Below, in pieces: positions 44,717-53,143 of a DNA stretch of 64,000 nucleotides. Location of the stretch: positions 1-64,000 of the forward strand of contig NZ_NFMA01000011.1 of assembly GCF_002161175.1 (NCBI RefSeq). The letters run 5' to 3'. How positions within the stretch are numbered: the first letter of the stretch is position 1; each line of letters starts with the position of its first letter. This DNA comes from Flavonifractor sp. An100. Its GTDB lineage: Bacteria > Bacillota > Clostridia > Oscillospirales > Oscillospiraceae. The notes beneath the pieces were generated by a model. That model was not told the DNA's origin and did not search any database. It saw only the letters and a program-made list of their open reading frames with translations. The position numbers were made by a program, and so were the translations under genes.

Positions 44717-45034
44717 GACAGGTGCCTCCTGGAAACGGAAAGTTTAAATTCGACAGGTCCCGGCGGGTTTCTTGCAAAAAAGGAGGGAATTTCTTTTTGG
44801 CGAAAATTTAGCCTTGACAGTCGTTATGGAAACTGAAAGATGAATAAAAGTTGTACACAGTCTTCTCCACAGGGGTGTGGAAAAGTCGGTGGAAAATGTG
44901 GATAACCCTTGTGGGAACAGGGAAAGCGGGCGGGGAAGAGGGGGACGGGCAATATTCACAGAGTTGTATGAGGGGTGTCAACGGATACAGCATAAAACAG
45001 GGAAGGTGAGACGGAAGCCTTGCAGAGAAAGAGA
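44717..45034. other. Intergenic region with a DnaA-box-like cluster
   Basis: About 320 bases without a gene lie between mnmE and the flavoprotein gene. It holds an AT-rich part (44770-44820) followed by the DnaA-box-like nonamers listed separately. No convincing frame with a ribosome-binding site was found. Confidence 0.6.
44851..44905. promoter_or_regulatory. Cluster of DnaA-box-like 9-mers
   Basis: A perfect TTATCCACA is on the minus strand at 44897-44905. One-mismatch copies are TTCTCCACA (plus, 44863-44871) and TTTTCCACA (minus, 44876-44884). A two-mismatch copy is TTGTACACA (plus, 44851-44859). Such density suggests DnaA binding, either at a replication element or at a regulated promoter. 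Confidence 0.55.
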
Positions 45035-45067
45035 CGCCGCCCTGCCTGGGGATGCAGGCGGGCGGCG
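45035..45067 (-). terminator. Probable terminator of the flavoprotein gene
   Basis: CGCCGCCC (45035-45042) pairs with GGGCGGCG (45060-45067) with an inner GCCT/AGGC pair. The minus-strand sequence after it is only moderately T-rich (TCTCTTTCTC). Confidence 0.5.
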
Positions 45068-45074
45068 AAGGGAA

Positions 45075-46475
45075 TCAGAGGAGGTTGTCCACACGCTGGC
45101 AGATGGCCCGGGCGGCCTGGACACCGGAGGCGCCGGCCTGGGCTAGTCCCCGGGTGACACCCGCTCCGTCGCCGGCGGCAAAGAAGCCGGGGAGGGCTGT
45201 CTCCATGTCGGAGGAGAGCTGGAGGCGGGCGGAGTAGAACTTCACCTCCGCTCCGTAGAGGAGGGTATCGTAGTTGGCAGTGCCGGGGGCGATCTTGTCC
45301 AGCTGATAGATCATCTCAATGATGTTGTCCAACTGCCGCTTGGGCAGGGCCAGGGACAGGTCGCCGGGGACGGCGGCAGTGAGGGTTGGCCGGACAAAGG
45401 ACTTGCTCATCCGGTGCTCGTTGGTGCGGCGGCCGCCCACCAGGTCCCCGAAGCGCTGGACCAGCACACCGCCGGCCAGCATGTTGCTCAGGGAGGCCAC
45501 GTGCTTGCCGTAGCGGTAGGGCTCGTTGAAGGGCTTGGTGAAGCGATTGGATACCAGAAGGGCGAAGTTGGTGTTCTCACTGCGCAGGGCGGGGTCGGCG
45601 TAGGAGTGGCCGTTGACGGTGTTGATGCCCTCCACGTTCTCTGCCACCACATGGCCGTAGGGATTCATGCAGAAGGTGCGAACCTGGTCACCGTACTGCT
45701 TGGTGCGGTAGACCAGCTTGGACTCGTAGACCACATCGGTGATGTGTTCAAAGACGGTGGCGGGCAGCTCCACCCGCACGCCGATGTCCACCTGGTTGTT
45801 CAAAAGCTCCAATCCCAGCTCCTTACACTGATTGGAGAACCACTCAGCGCCGGAGCGGCCGGGGGCAGCCAGCAGATAACGGCAGGACACCTCACCGCCC
45901 TTGGCCAGGGTGAGACGGTAGCCGCTATCTGCCTGAGCAATGGCGGACACCTCGGTGTTGAACTGGAATTCCAGCTTGTCCCGCAGACCTTCGTAGATGT
46001 TGGTGAGGATGCGCAGGTTATTTTCCGTGCCCAGATGCTTGCACCGGGCTTGGAGCAGATGCAGGTCAAAGGCCAGGGCCCGGCGCTCCAGGGCTTTGGC
46101 CTCGGGGGTGGAGGTGGAGAAGCACTGGGTGGTGGCCCCGTGCTGTACGTTGATGGAGTCCACATAATCAATGAGCTCCATTACCTTACCCGGCTCCATA
46201 AAATCAGTCAGCCAGCCGCCAAATTGGGTGGTAAAATTAAATTTTCCGTCGGAGAAGGCTCCAGCTCCGCCAAAGCCGCACATGGTATGGCATACGGGGC
46301 AGTGGATGCACTCCTTCACCTTGCCCGCCACAATGGGGCAGCTGCGGTGGTAAATATCCTGACCCTGGTCCAGGGCCAGCACCTTTAGATCGGGGCGCAG
46401 CTGGGAGAGCTCATAGGCGGCAAAGATGCCCGCTTCACCGCAGCCCAGGATAACGACGTCATAGTTGGGGTTCAT
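45075..46475 (-). CDS. NAD(P)/FAD-dependent oxidoreductase, COG2509 family
   Basis: 466 residues; the start at 46475 is eight bases after GAGGAG, better than the ATG six codons upstream. The FAD site is DVVILGCGEAGIFAAYELSQ. The family signature CGFGGAGAFSDGKFN near residue 67 follows a Cys-rich stretch (CIHCPVCHTMCG) that may bind a metal or cluster. The C-terminal GFFAAGDGAGVTRGLAQAGASG is also typical. Members are widespread in anaerobes and of unknown reaction, often described as FAD-dependent dehydrogenases. It is monocistronic, with a promoter and an inverted repeat upstream. Confidence 0.83.
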   Translation of the reverse strand: MNPNYDVVILGCGEAGIFAAYELSQLRPDLKVLALDQGQDIYHRSCPIVAGKVKECIHCPVCHTMCGFGGAGAFSDGKFNFTTQFGGWLTDFMEPGKVMELIDYVDSINVQHGATTQCFSTSTPEAKALERRALAFDLHLLQARCKHLGTENNLRILTNIYEGLRDKLEFQFNTEVSAIAQADSGYRLTLAKGGEVSCRYLLAAPGRSGAEWFSNQCKELGLELLNNQVDIGVRVELPATVFEHITDVVYESKLVYRTKQYGDQVRTFCMNPYGHVVAENVEGINTVNGHSYADPALRSENTNFALLVSNRFTKPFNEPYRYGKHVASLSNMLAGGVLVQRFGDLVGGRRTNEHRMSKSFVRPTLTAAVPGDLSLALPKRQLDNIIEMIYQLDKIAPGTANYDTLLYGAEVKFYSARLQLSSDMETALPGFFAAGDGAGVTRGLAQAGASGVQAARAICQRVDNLL

Positions 46476-46506
46476 AGGGGGAACTCCTCTCATCTGTAGT
46501 GATCCC

Positions 46507-46555
46507 TGTTATGGAGAAAGATGATTTCATCCATAACAATACAGCTTATAGTATA
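46507..46555 (-). promoter_or_regulatory. Promoter region and inverted repeat of the flavoprotein gene
   Basis: On the minus strand a -10 TATACT lies at 46550-46555; a matching -35 is unclear. Downstream, TGTTATGGA (46507-46515) and TCCATAACA (46530-46538) form a 9-bp inverted repeat that would fold at the mRNA 5' end or bind a regulator. Confidence 0.5.
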
Positions 46556-46565
46556 TCATATTTTT

Positions 46566-46610
46566 AAAAAAAAGAAAGGGCTGAGGCCTGGAAAAACAGG
46601 CTCTAGCCCT
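46566..46610 (-). terminator. Terminator of the 46634 gene
   Basis: AGGGCT/AGCCCT outer arms (46577-46582 with 46605-46610) and GCCTG/CAGGC inner arms form the stem. On the minus strand TTTCTTTTTTTT follows. Confidence 0.8.
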
Positions 46611-46633
46611 AAAAAATGAAACAAACCATGGAT

Positions 46634-47020
46634 TTATGAGAGACGATCGGTCAACCAGCCCAGCTGGGTGAGCTGATTGATGGTATCCTTGGGCAGATCC
46701 TCCATGGAGCCGCCCCCCAGCCGTAGGCACCAGTAGGCTCCGGACCGGCCGGGGTAGGAGGTGTTGATTCCGCCACAGACCACCAGTACCCGGTCTCCAT
46801 CCTCCAGAGGGTCAAACATCCGAGGAAAGCTGTCGGGGGCCTCCAGAATGACAGGGGAGCCTGTGGAGTCAATAACCATGTGGGAGCCGTCCCTGGCCTG
46901 GAGGTAGCGGCCCACAAAGACACTTTTTCCCGTCGCAATACACCAGCCCAGGGCTGCCGCGACCAGAAGGATCAGCACCAGTCCCAGGGCGGCCAGCCGT
47001 TTTGTGATATGGTGTTCCAT
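46634..47020 (-). CDS. Small membrane-anchored protein of unknown function
   Basis: 128 residues from ATG at 47020, nine bases after AGGGGGG. A basic N-terminus (ITKRL) leads into a single transmembrane helix (residues ~10-28), followed by an extracytoplasmic domain of ~95 residues. That domain begins as a small beta-structure (VFVGRYLQARDGSHMVIDS; VILEAPDSFP; DGDRVLVVCGG). Such a short beta-rich domain could be an OB-like fold, but no family is recognised. It is followed by its own terminator. Confidence 0.6.
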   Translation of the reverse strand: MEHHITKRLAALGLVLILLVAAALGWCIATGKSVFVGRYLQARDGSHMVIDSTGSPVILEAPDSFPRMFDPLEDGDRVLVVCGGINTSYPGRSGAYWCLRLGGGSMEDLPKDTINQLTQLGWLTDRLS

Positions 47021-47107
47021 GTGCACGGTCCCCCCTGTCAGAGAAAGTCTTTTCTCTTATACAGACGGGAAAATAAGAAAAAAGTTCCAACCATGCCCCA
47101 AATTTTG

Positions 47108-47137
47108 TAAAAAAAGTCCGGCTGCTTCAGCCGGACT
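47108..47137 (-). terminator. Terminator of the zinc-ribbon gene
   Basis: AGTCCGGCTG (47115-47124) pairs perfectly with CAGCCGGACT (47128-47137). On the minus strand seven T follow. Confidence 0.88.
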
Positions 47138-47143
47138 GATGTA

Positions 47144-47539
47144 TCAACTTTTTTCCTGGAAGGAAGCGCCGCAGCCCCGACAGGTGACGGTAATCCGTCC
47201 TTTGCCCCGAGGGACCCGTAGCTGCTGGCCACAGTTTGGGCACTTGAAGTAGCGGTGTTCCTTGTCCTTGTGAATGGTGCGCTGCAGGCGCAGCCATTGA
47301 AGAATGGGCCCTGCGGAGCGCATAAATTTAGCATTTTCCTCCCGGCGGCGTGGCAGGTTACGGGAGAGCAGGCGGAACAAAACCACAAAAAGCAGAACCA
47401 GGCTCAGCCAATACAGAGGAACGAACCGGGTAAAGGCATACAGCAGGTAGAGTAGCAAATAAGCGCCAATTAGGAACAAATTCAGTTGATCATTTCCGTA
47501 GCGGCCGTACATAAACCGCTGGATCGCGTTGCGAATCAT
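47144..47539 (-). CDS. Two-helix membrane protein with C-terminal zinc ribbon
   Basis: 131 residues from ATG at 47539 behind AAGGAGG. Two transmembrane segments are close together (residues ~18-36 and ~40-58). A basic linker (RNLPRRREENAKF) and a cytosolic zinc ribbon follow, with CPNCGQQLRVPRGKGRITVTC and CRGCGASF supplying four Cys. Similar proteins are common and uncharacterised in Oscillospiraceae. It is divergent from the dCMP deaminase gene. Confidence 0.75.
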   Translation of the reverse strand: MIRNAIQRFMYGRYGNDQLNLFLIGAYLLLYLLYAFTRFVPLYWLSLVLLFVVLFRLLSRNLPRRREENAKFMRSAGPILQWLRLQRTIHKDKEHRYFKCPNCGQQLRVPRGKGRITVTCRGCGASFQEKS

Positions 47540-47727
47540 AGGGGAGACCTCCTTACAGAAGGACAGCAGGCGCGTCCGCCTGCTCAGTAACGATACAAAT
47601 ATGATAGCGCTTCCCCCGGAAATCGTCAAGAAGCCATTCGTAAACAAAGTGTAAATTTCCTAGGGGCGGAAGGGGTTTGGGGCTTTTTGCCTGGAAGCGG
47701 ACAGGAAAAAAGAGGATGTGGGGCCTC

Positions 47728-47756
47728 TTGCGCGGAGGGTCAAGATAGGCTATACT
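47728..47756 (+). promoter_or_regulatory. Promoter of the deaminase gene
   Basis: -35 TTGCGC (47728-47733), 17-bp spacer, -10 TATACT (47751-47756). Confidence 0.55.
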
Positions 47757-47809
47757 GCATCTATACCGGAGGTCCAGCTTGTGGATCCCGCCCACGAGGA
47801 GGAGCGGCT

Positions 47810-48295
47810 ATGAAGCGCATTGATAAGGAAAACTACTACCTGGATATCGCCCAGACCGTGTCCGAGCGGTCCACCTGCCTGCGCCGGTGCTATGGGTCCA
47901 TCATTGTGAAAAACGATGAGATCATTGCCACCGGCTACAACGGAGCCCCCCGGGGCCGGAAGAACTGTGTGGATTTGAACTACTGTACCCGGGAGGCCAT
48001 GAACATCCCCAGTGGGGAGCGGTACGAGCTGTGTCGGTCGGTCCACGCAGAGGCCAACTGTATTATCTCCGCCGCCCGCAGCGAGACGTTGGGAGCCACA
48101 CTGTATATGACCTGCCGGGACCCGGGCACTGGAGATCTGATTGCCGGGTCCACCTCCTGTTCCATGTGTCGCCGGCTCATCATCAATGCCGGCATCAAGC
48201 GGGTGGTCATCCGGGACACCCGGGAGGACTATCGGGTGGTGGATGTGGACCAGGAATGGGTGGAGCAGGACGATTCTCTGCCCAAGCAGGTGTGA
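47810..48295 (+). CDS. dCMP deaminase
   Basis: 161 residues from ATG 47810 behind GAGGAGGAG. The zinc site is HAEANCII near residue 81 with CSMCRR near 121, both typical of ComEB-type deoxycytidylate deaminases. The start MKRIDKENYYLDIAQTVSER and GYNGAPRGRKNC also fit the family. It converts dCMP to dUMP for dTMP synthesis, and in many members dCTP and dTTP act allosterically. It is monocistronic before the rny promoter. Confidence 0.92.
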   Translation: MKRIDKENYYLDIAQTVSERSTCLRRCYGSIIVKNDEIIATGYNGAPRGRKNCVDLNYCTREAMNIPSGERYELCRSVHAEANCIISAARSETLGATLYMTCRDPGTGDLIAGSTSCSMCRRLIINAGIKRVVIRDTREDYRVVDVDQEWVEQDDSLPKQV

Positions 48296-48360
48296 AGAAT
48301 TTCCTGGTGGAGGACTGGTAAAAACCCCAGAAAACCCTTTGGCTTAAATGTGAATAAATC

Positions 48361-48389
48361 TTGACAGAAAACCAGGTTGCCTTTACAAT
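48361..48389 (+). promoter_or_regulatory. RNase Y promoter
   Basis: -35 TTGACA (48361-48366), 17-bp spacer, -10 TACAAT (48384-48389). Confidence 0.8.
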
Positions 48390-48395
48390 ATGTAC

Positions 48396-48577
48396 AGGAC
48401 AAAAATGAAAAACCTGGGGGATGTTTTTCAGTTGTCGCAAGGGGCTCAAACGCCGTTGGTGTGGAGCGCCTTGCGGCTCATTTTATGTACAAGACCCGCC
48501 GGACCTGTTGGGTTCAGGCCGGGCGCTGGAGCGGTCCGCCCCAGCTTTATGAATCATTTGGAGGTGTAAAAAACCAC
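48396..48577 (+). other. Long 5' leader of the RNase Y gene
   Basis: About 180 bases lie between the predicted transcription start and the ATG. The GC-rich middle (48440-48540) contains complementary G- and C-rich pieces such as GGGGCTC/GAGCGCC and GACCCGCC/GGCCGGGC. The frame is open through it but the codons are not typical and the ribosome site GGAGGTG is at 48560-48566. Confidence 0.5.
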
Positions 48578-50125
48578 ATGCTGCCCTATATCATTGGAGC
48601 GATCATCGGCATTGTGATCGGTCTGGTGGCAGGTATTCCGGTTGGTATCCAGCAGCGTAAGAAGTCCGCAGAGCGGGAAATTGGTTCCGCGGAGGAAGAG
48701 GCCAAGCGCATTGTAAACGACGCCTACAAGAGCGCCGAGAGCAAGAAGCGGGAGGCCCTGGTGGAGGCCAAGGAGGAGATTCTGAAGGCCCGGAACGAGC
48801 ATGAGCGGGAGGTCAAGGAACGCCGTGCCGACTTGCAGCGCCAGGAGCATCGGCTCCAGCAGAAGGAAGAGAACCTGGACCGCAAGACCGAAAACATGGA
48901 GAAAAAGGAAGAACAGCTGTCTGCCAAGCTCAGCAAACTGGAGGCTACCCAGGCCGAGGCAGAGGAGCTGAAGAAGAGCCAGATGGAGGTGCTGGAGCGC
49001 ATCTCCGGCTTTACTGCTGAGGAGGCAAAGAACTATCTGCTTCAGCAGATGGAAGAGGAAGTCACCCACGAGTCGGCCATGAAGATCAAGGAGATCGAGG
49101 CCCGGTTCAAGGACGAGGCGGACACCAAGGCCCGGGAAATCATCTCCCTTGCCATCCAGCGCTGTGCCGCCGACCATGTGGCGGAGGCCACCGTATCGGT
49201 GGTGCCCCTGCCCAACGACGAGATGAAGGGCCGAATCATCGGCCGGGAGGGCCGGAACATCCGGACCCTGGAGACACTCACCGGGGTGGATCTCATTATC
49301 GACGACACCCCCGAGGCCATTACCGTCTCCTGCTTTGACCCCGTCCGCCGGGAGATCGCCCGGCTGGCTCTGGAAAAATTGATTTTGGATGGCCGCATCC
49401 ACCCCGCCCGCATTGAGGAAATGGTGGAGAAGGCCAAGCGGGAAGTGGACGCCGTCATCAAGTCTGAGGGCGAGCGGGCCATCTTCGAGACCAATGTCCA
49501 CGGGCTGCACCCCGAGCTGGTCAAGCTGCTGGGCCGGATGCGTTACCGCACCAGCTATGGCCAGAACGTGCTCAACCACTCCATCGAGGTCTCCCATGTG
49601 GCCGGACTGCTGGCAGCCGAGATCGGCGCCAACGTAGCCGAGGCCAAGCGGGCCGGACTGCTCCACGACTTGGGCAAGTCCATTGACCATGAGGTGGAGG
49701 GGTCCCACGTCCAGATCGGCGTGGAGCTGGCCCGGAAATACCGGGAGAGCGAGGGCGTGATTCACGCCATCCAAGCCCACCACAACGATGTGGAGCCTAG
49801 GACCATCGTGGCCTGCCTGGTACAGGCGGCCGACGCCATCTCTGCCGCCCGACCCGGCGCCCGGAGAGAGAACTTGGAAAATTACATCAAGCGGTTGGAG
49901 ATGCTGGAGGAGATCACCTCCTCCTTCGATGGCGTGGAGAAGTCCTTTGCCATCCAGGCTGGCCGTGAGGTGCGTATTATGGTCAAGCCCGAGGTCATCA
50001 GCGAGGATCAGATGGTTCTGCTGGCCCGGGATATTGCCAAAAAGATTGAGGATGAGCTGGAGTATCCCGGCCAGATCAAGGTCCACCTGCTGCGTGAGAC
50101 CAAGGCTATTGAATACGCCAAGTAA
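48578..50125 (+). CDS. rny: Ribonuclease Y
   Basis: 515 residues from ATG 48578, matching the usual ~520; the open frame starts earlier but without typical protein. An N-terminal transmembrane helix ([17 protein letters not shown]) is followed by a long coiled coil (residues ~25-170), a KH domain with [15 protein letters not shown] near 223, and an HD domain with [10 protein letters not shown] near 367. RNase Y is the membrane-bound endonuclease that starts mRNA decay in Firmicutes and acts with RNase J and PNPase. It is probably monocistronic. Confidence 0.97.
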   Translation: MLPYIIGAIIGIVIGLVAGIPVGIQQRKKSAEREIGSAEEEAKRIVNDAYKSAESKKREALVEAKEEILKARNEHEREVKERRADLQRQEHRLQQKEENLDRKTENMEKKEEQLSAKLSKLEATQAEAEELKKSQMEVLERISGFTAEEAKNYLLQQMEEEVTHESAMKIKEIEARFKDEADTKAREIISLAIQRCAADHVAEATVSVVPLPNDEMKGRIIGREGRNIRTLETLTGVDLIIDDTPEAITVSCFDPVRREIARLALEKLILDGRIHPARIEEMVEKAKREVDAVIKSEGERAIFETNVHGLHPELVKLLGRMRYRTSYGQNVLNHSIEVSHVAGLLAAEIGANVAEAKRAGLLHDLGKSIDHEVEGSHVQIGVELARKYRESEGVIHAIQAHHNDVEPRTIVACLVQAADAISAARPGARRENLENYIKRLEMLEEITSSFDGVEKSFAIQAGREVRIMVKPEVISEDQMVLLARDIAKKIEDELEYPGQIKVHLLRETKAIEYAK

Positions 50126-50154
50126 TATCCTCGAATTGAATAACAAAATGAAAT

Positions 50155-50184
50155 CGGGACGCCCCCCAGCGTCCCGGTTTTTTT
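50155..50184 (+). terminator. Terminator of rny
   Basis: CGGGACGC (50155-50162) pairs with GCGTCCCG (50169-50176), followed by seven T. Confidence 0.85.
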
Positions 50185-50730
50185 GTGTGTTTTAATGAAT
50201 AAGGGGGAGTTTCGCTCTGCGGAGCGAGTTCCTTTTGCAGTGATGCAAAAGGAACCAAAAAATCGCCGGGGGTGCGGCGGCGTATGGAAACACAAACATT
50301 CCGGGAATGTTTGGTGTTTCCCCTTGCCGCCCCCCGGACCCCCGTTTAGACGAGGGGAGCGCGCAAGCAGGCGGGCAATCTCCGGCCGGCGCGGGCGGTT
50401 TTCGATTGGGCTCTGGCCGCCGACCGCTGCCGCTCCGTGGCCGAAATCCTGATTTTGCTGCTCCGCCTGGATTGGTCGCGCCTGGGTTGCACCAACTGCG
50501 GAGGGGGAGCGAATCTCCCGGGGGTACATCCAATAGGGGGCCGCAGCCCCCTGATTGGTCGTTTTAGGGAGTGGGGATTTCAAAGGGGAGAGGCCGACTC
50601 CCCCTGTCAGGGGGAGATGGGCAAAGCCCAGAAGGGGTAGGGCCATCGAAACCCCTCTCCCCTTTGACGGCTCTTTGGTGACTTTCTGGCCGGCCAGAAA
50701 GTTACTCGCCCCGGAGGGCGAAATACCCTA
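50185..50730. repeat. GC-rich non-coding element dense in hairpins
   Basis: No credible gene is present in these ~545 bases. The largest fold pairs AAAGGGGAGAGG (50582-50593) with CCTCTCCCCTTT (50654-50665). Other perfect or near-perfect folds are: 12-bp stem with GTGA loop at 50228-50255; a ~17-bp stem at 50286-50321; GGGGGC/GCCCCC flanked by CCAAT/ATTGG at 50530-50558; CTCCCCCT-type hairpin at 50598-50616; a perfect 22-bp palindrome at 50681-50702; and CGCCC/GGGCG at 50707-50720. It looks like a dispersed intergenic repeat or a structured RNA. Confidence 0.6.
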
Positions 50731-50949
50731 TTACTTCCTGGGATAAGGCTCCCGCACGTCGGTGAGCCCCAATAGGTAGTCCACGCTGGTATGAAAGAAT
50801 GATGCCAGGGTCTGGAGTGAAGAAATGGGAATGTTCAGCCGGCCCAGTTCATAATCGGAATAGGTGGTTTGATGGACATTAAGCAGCTGTGCCATGTCCT
50901 GTTGAGAGAGGTCTTGATCCTCTCGGAGAGCCCGTAAATGTTCCAACAT
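50731..50949 (-). CDS. Small XRE-family DNA-binding protein
   Basis: 72 residues, start at 50949 behind GAGGTGATT. It is a single Cro/cI-type helix-turn-helix: LRALREDQDLSQQDMAQLL, NVHQTTYSDYELGRLNIP and LASFFHTSVDYLLGL. It has no effector domain. It is divergent from a small ribbon-helix-helix gene, and two palindromic operators lie between them, as in a compact genetic switch or a plasmid/phage remnant. Confidence 0.85.
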   Translation of the reverse strand: MLEHLRALREDQDLSQQDMAQLLNVHQTTYSDYELGRLNIPISSLQTLASFFHTSVDYLLGLTDVREPYPRK

Positions 50950-50975
50950 GGAATCACCTCAGGGCTATTATGGGA

Positions 50976-51018
50976 TAAGGGATATTCCCTTATTGATTTT
51001 TAAGGGGATATCCCTTAA
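50976..51018. promoter_or_regulatory. Paired palindromic operators between the divergent regulators
   Basis: TAAGGGA-TAT-TCCCTTA (50976-50992) is a perfect palindrome. TTAAGGG-GATAT-CCCTTAA (51000-51018) has the same half-site with a longer centre. The centres are 25 bp apart. Both lie between the start of the XRE gene (minus) and that of the RHH gene (plus). Confidence 0.7.
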
Positions 51019-51040
51019 AATAAGAGGAGGTGACTGGTTT

Positions 51041-51196
51041 ATGAAAAAAGATACCGAAACAAAACGGGTACAGGTCACACTTCCGCTGGAACTGTACCAG
51101 GCCCTGCAACAACAGGCACAGGAAGAATTGCGCTCCATCCCAGCCCAAATCCGTCAGATTCTGAAAGCAAATCTTGGTTCCCAAGAGCGGCACTAA
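51041..51196 (+). CDS. Small ribbon-helix-helix (Arc/CopG-like) protein
   Basis: 51 residues from ATG 51041 behind GAGGAGGTGA; the frame is longer upstream but has no site there. RVQVTLPLELYQALQQQAQE gives the beta-strand and first helix of an RHH fold, and RSIPAQIRQIL the second. Such small proteins bind DNA as dimers and often are antitoxins or autorepressors. It is opposed to the XRE gene, sharing its operator region. No toxin gene follows. Confidence 0.75.
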   Translation: MKKDTETKRVQVTLPLELYQALQQQAQEELRSIPAQIRQILKANLGSQERH

Positions 51197-51214
51197 ACCA
51201 AACCCAAATAAAAA

Positions 51215-51245
51215 GGCCCGGACTAATGGCAGTCCGGGTCTTCTT
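51215..51245. terminator. Bidirectional terminator
   Basis: CCCGGACT (51217-51224) pairs with AGTCCGGG (51231-51238). On the minus strand TTTTTATTT follows, so it ends lepA; on the plus strand TCTTCTT follows. Confidence 0.78.
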
Positions 51246-51252
51246 GTTTCCT

Positions 51253-53061
51253 TTATTCCTCGTCCAGCTTGAGTACCGCCATAAAGGCTTCCGTGGGCAG
51301 CTGGACCGTGCCCAGAGTACGCATTTTCTTTTTGCCTTCCTTCTGCTTTTCCAGCAGCTTCTTCTTCCGGGTGATGTCGCCGCCATAGCACTTGGCCAGC
51401 ACGTCCTTGCGCATGGCCTTTACCGTCTCCCGGGCAATGATCTTGCCGCCAATGGCCGCCTGGACAGGCACCTCAAAGAGCTGGCGGGGAATGTTCTCCT
51501 TCAGCTTTTCGCAGATGCGCCGGGCCCGGCCATAGGCCTTGTCCTTGTGGACGATGAAGCTCAGGGCGTCCACCTGGTCGCCGTTGAGGAGGAGGTCCAC
51601 CTTCACCAGGTTGCTGGGCTGATAGCCCTCCAGCTCATAGTCCAGGGAGGCATAGCCCTTGGTGCGGGCCTTCAGGGCATCAAAGAAGTCGTAGATGATC
51701 TCGCCGATGGGCATGGAGTAGTGCAGCTCCACCAGGTTGGTGTCCAGATACTGCATGTCCTTAAACACGCCCCGCCGGTCCTGACACATGGGCATGATGT
51801 TGCCCACGTAGTCCGGGGGCGAGATGATGGATACCTTGGCAAAGGGCTCCCGGGCCTCGGCAATGGAGTCGGGGTCGGGATAGTTGTGGGGGTTGTCCAC
51901 CCGGACCACAGTCCCATCTGTTTTTGTCACCTCATAAATAACAGAGGGTAATGTGGTTACCAGATCCAGGTCAAATTCCCGTTCCAACCGCTCCTGGATG
52001 ATCTCCATGTGGAGCATGCCCAAGAAGCCGCAGCGGAAGCCAAAGCCAAGGGCAATGGAGGATTCCGGCTCAAAGGAGAGGGAGGCGTCGTTGAGCTGGA
52101 GCTTCTCCAGGGCGTCCCGAAGGTCGGGATACTTGGAGCCATCCTCGGTGTAAATACCGCAGTAGACCATAGCCTGGGCGGGGCGGTAGCCGGGCAGAGG
52201 CTCGGCGGCGGGGCTGTCCGCTCCGGTGATGGTGTCGCCCACCCGGGTATCCTTCACATTTTTAATGGAGGCGGTGAACCAGCCTACCTCGCCGGCCGAC
52301 AGCCGGGGGCAGGAGTCCATGCCCAGGGGGCGGAGATAGCCGCAGTCCAGCACCTGATAGGTGGAGCCGGAGGCCATCATCTTCACGCTGTCCCCCTTCT
52401 TCAAGGTGCCCTCCATCACCCGGAAGTAGACGATGACGCCCAGATAGGGGTCATACTGGCTGTCAAAAATGAGAGCCTTCAGGGGGGCGTTAGGGTCGCC
52501 GGTGGGGGCGGGGATATTCTGAACAATGTCCTCCAGCACCGCCGGGATGTTGATGCCCTGCTTGGCGGAAATCTCCGGGGCGTCCTGGGCGGGGAGGGCC
52601 AGAATATTTTCAATCTCGTCCTTTACCCGCTGGGGATCGGCGGCGGGCAGGTCAATTTTGTTGACCACAGGAAGAATTTCCAGGTCGTGCTCCATGGCCA
52701 GATAAGTGTTGGCCAGAGTCTGGGCCTCGATGCCCTGGGAGGCGTCCACAATGAGTACCGCACCCTCGCAGGCGGCCAGGGAACGGGAGACCTCATAGTT
52801 AAAGTCCACATGGCCCGGAGTGTCGATGAGGTTCAGGGCGTAGGTGGAGCCGTCCTGGGCCTGGTAGTCCAGCCGGACCGCCCGGGCCTTGATGGTGATG
52901 CCCCGCTCCCGCTCCAGGTCCATGTTGTCCAGCAGCTGGGACTCCATCTGCCGCTGGGACACCGCCCCGCACAGCTCGATGAGCCGGTCGGAAAGGGTGG
53001 ACTTGCCGTGGTCAATGTGGGCAATGATGGAAAAATTACGGATTTTGGATTGATCGGTCAT
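51253..53061 (-). CDS. lepA: Translation elongation factor 4 (LepA)
   Basis: 602 residues, start at 53061 behind AGGAGG. The G1 motif [10 protein letters not shown] is near residue 15, the G3 motif DTPGHVDF near 80 and NKIDLPAAD near 135. The C-terminal domain [21 protein letters not shown] and [18 protein letters not shown] is specific to LepA and distinguishes it from EF-G. LepA is a ribosome-bound GTPase that acts on translocation or initiation under stress. It is monocistronic. Confidence 0.97.
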   Translation of the reverse strand: MTDQSKIRNFSIIAHIDHGKSTLSDRLIELCGAVSQRQMESQLLDNMDLERERGITIKARAVRLDYQAQDGSTYALNLIDTPGHVDFNYEVSRSLAACEGAVLIVDASQGIEAQTLANTYLAMEHDLEILPVVNKIDLPAADPQRVKDEIENILALPAQDAPEISAKQGINIPAVLEDIVQNIPAPTGDPNAPLKALIFDSQYDPYLGVIVYFRVMEGTLKKGDSVKMMASGSTYQVLDCGYLRPLGMDSCPRLSAGEVGWFTASIKNVKDTRVGDTITGADSPAAEPLPGYRPAQAMVYCGIYTEDGSKYPDLRDALEKLQLNDASLSFEPESSIALGFGFRCGFLGMLHMEIIQERLEREFDLDLVTTLPSVIYEVTKTDGTVVRVDNPHNYPDPDSIAEAREPFAKVSIISPPDYVGNIMPMCQDRRGVFKDMQYLDTNLVELHYSMPIGEIIYDFFDALKARTKGYASLDYELEGYQPSNLVKVDLLLNGDQVDALSFIVHKDKAYGRARRICEKLKENIPRQLFEVPVQAAIGGKIIARETVKAMRKDVLAKCYGGDITRKKKLLEKQKEGKKKMRTLGTVQLPTEAFMAVLKLDEE

Positions 53062-53143
53062 AGCAAAACCTCCTGGGAACCTCGGTCGCCGGAATGGTCC
53101 GGGGCAGAGGGATGTGAAACAAAGGAAAAAGGCCGGCTGGGCC

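Noticed and set aside
45414-46388. A 324-codon plus-strand frame antisense to the COG2509 flavoprotein
   Set aside because: The minus-strand gene has clear FAD and family motifs and a good start; the antisense frame has neither.
50183-50640. Several short frames inside the hairpin-rich element
   Set aside because: They overlap stems of inverted repeats, differ in frame and have no family features. They are probably by-products of GC-rich sequence.
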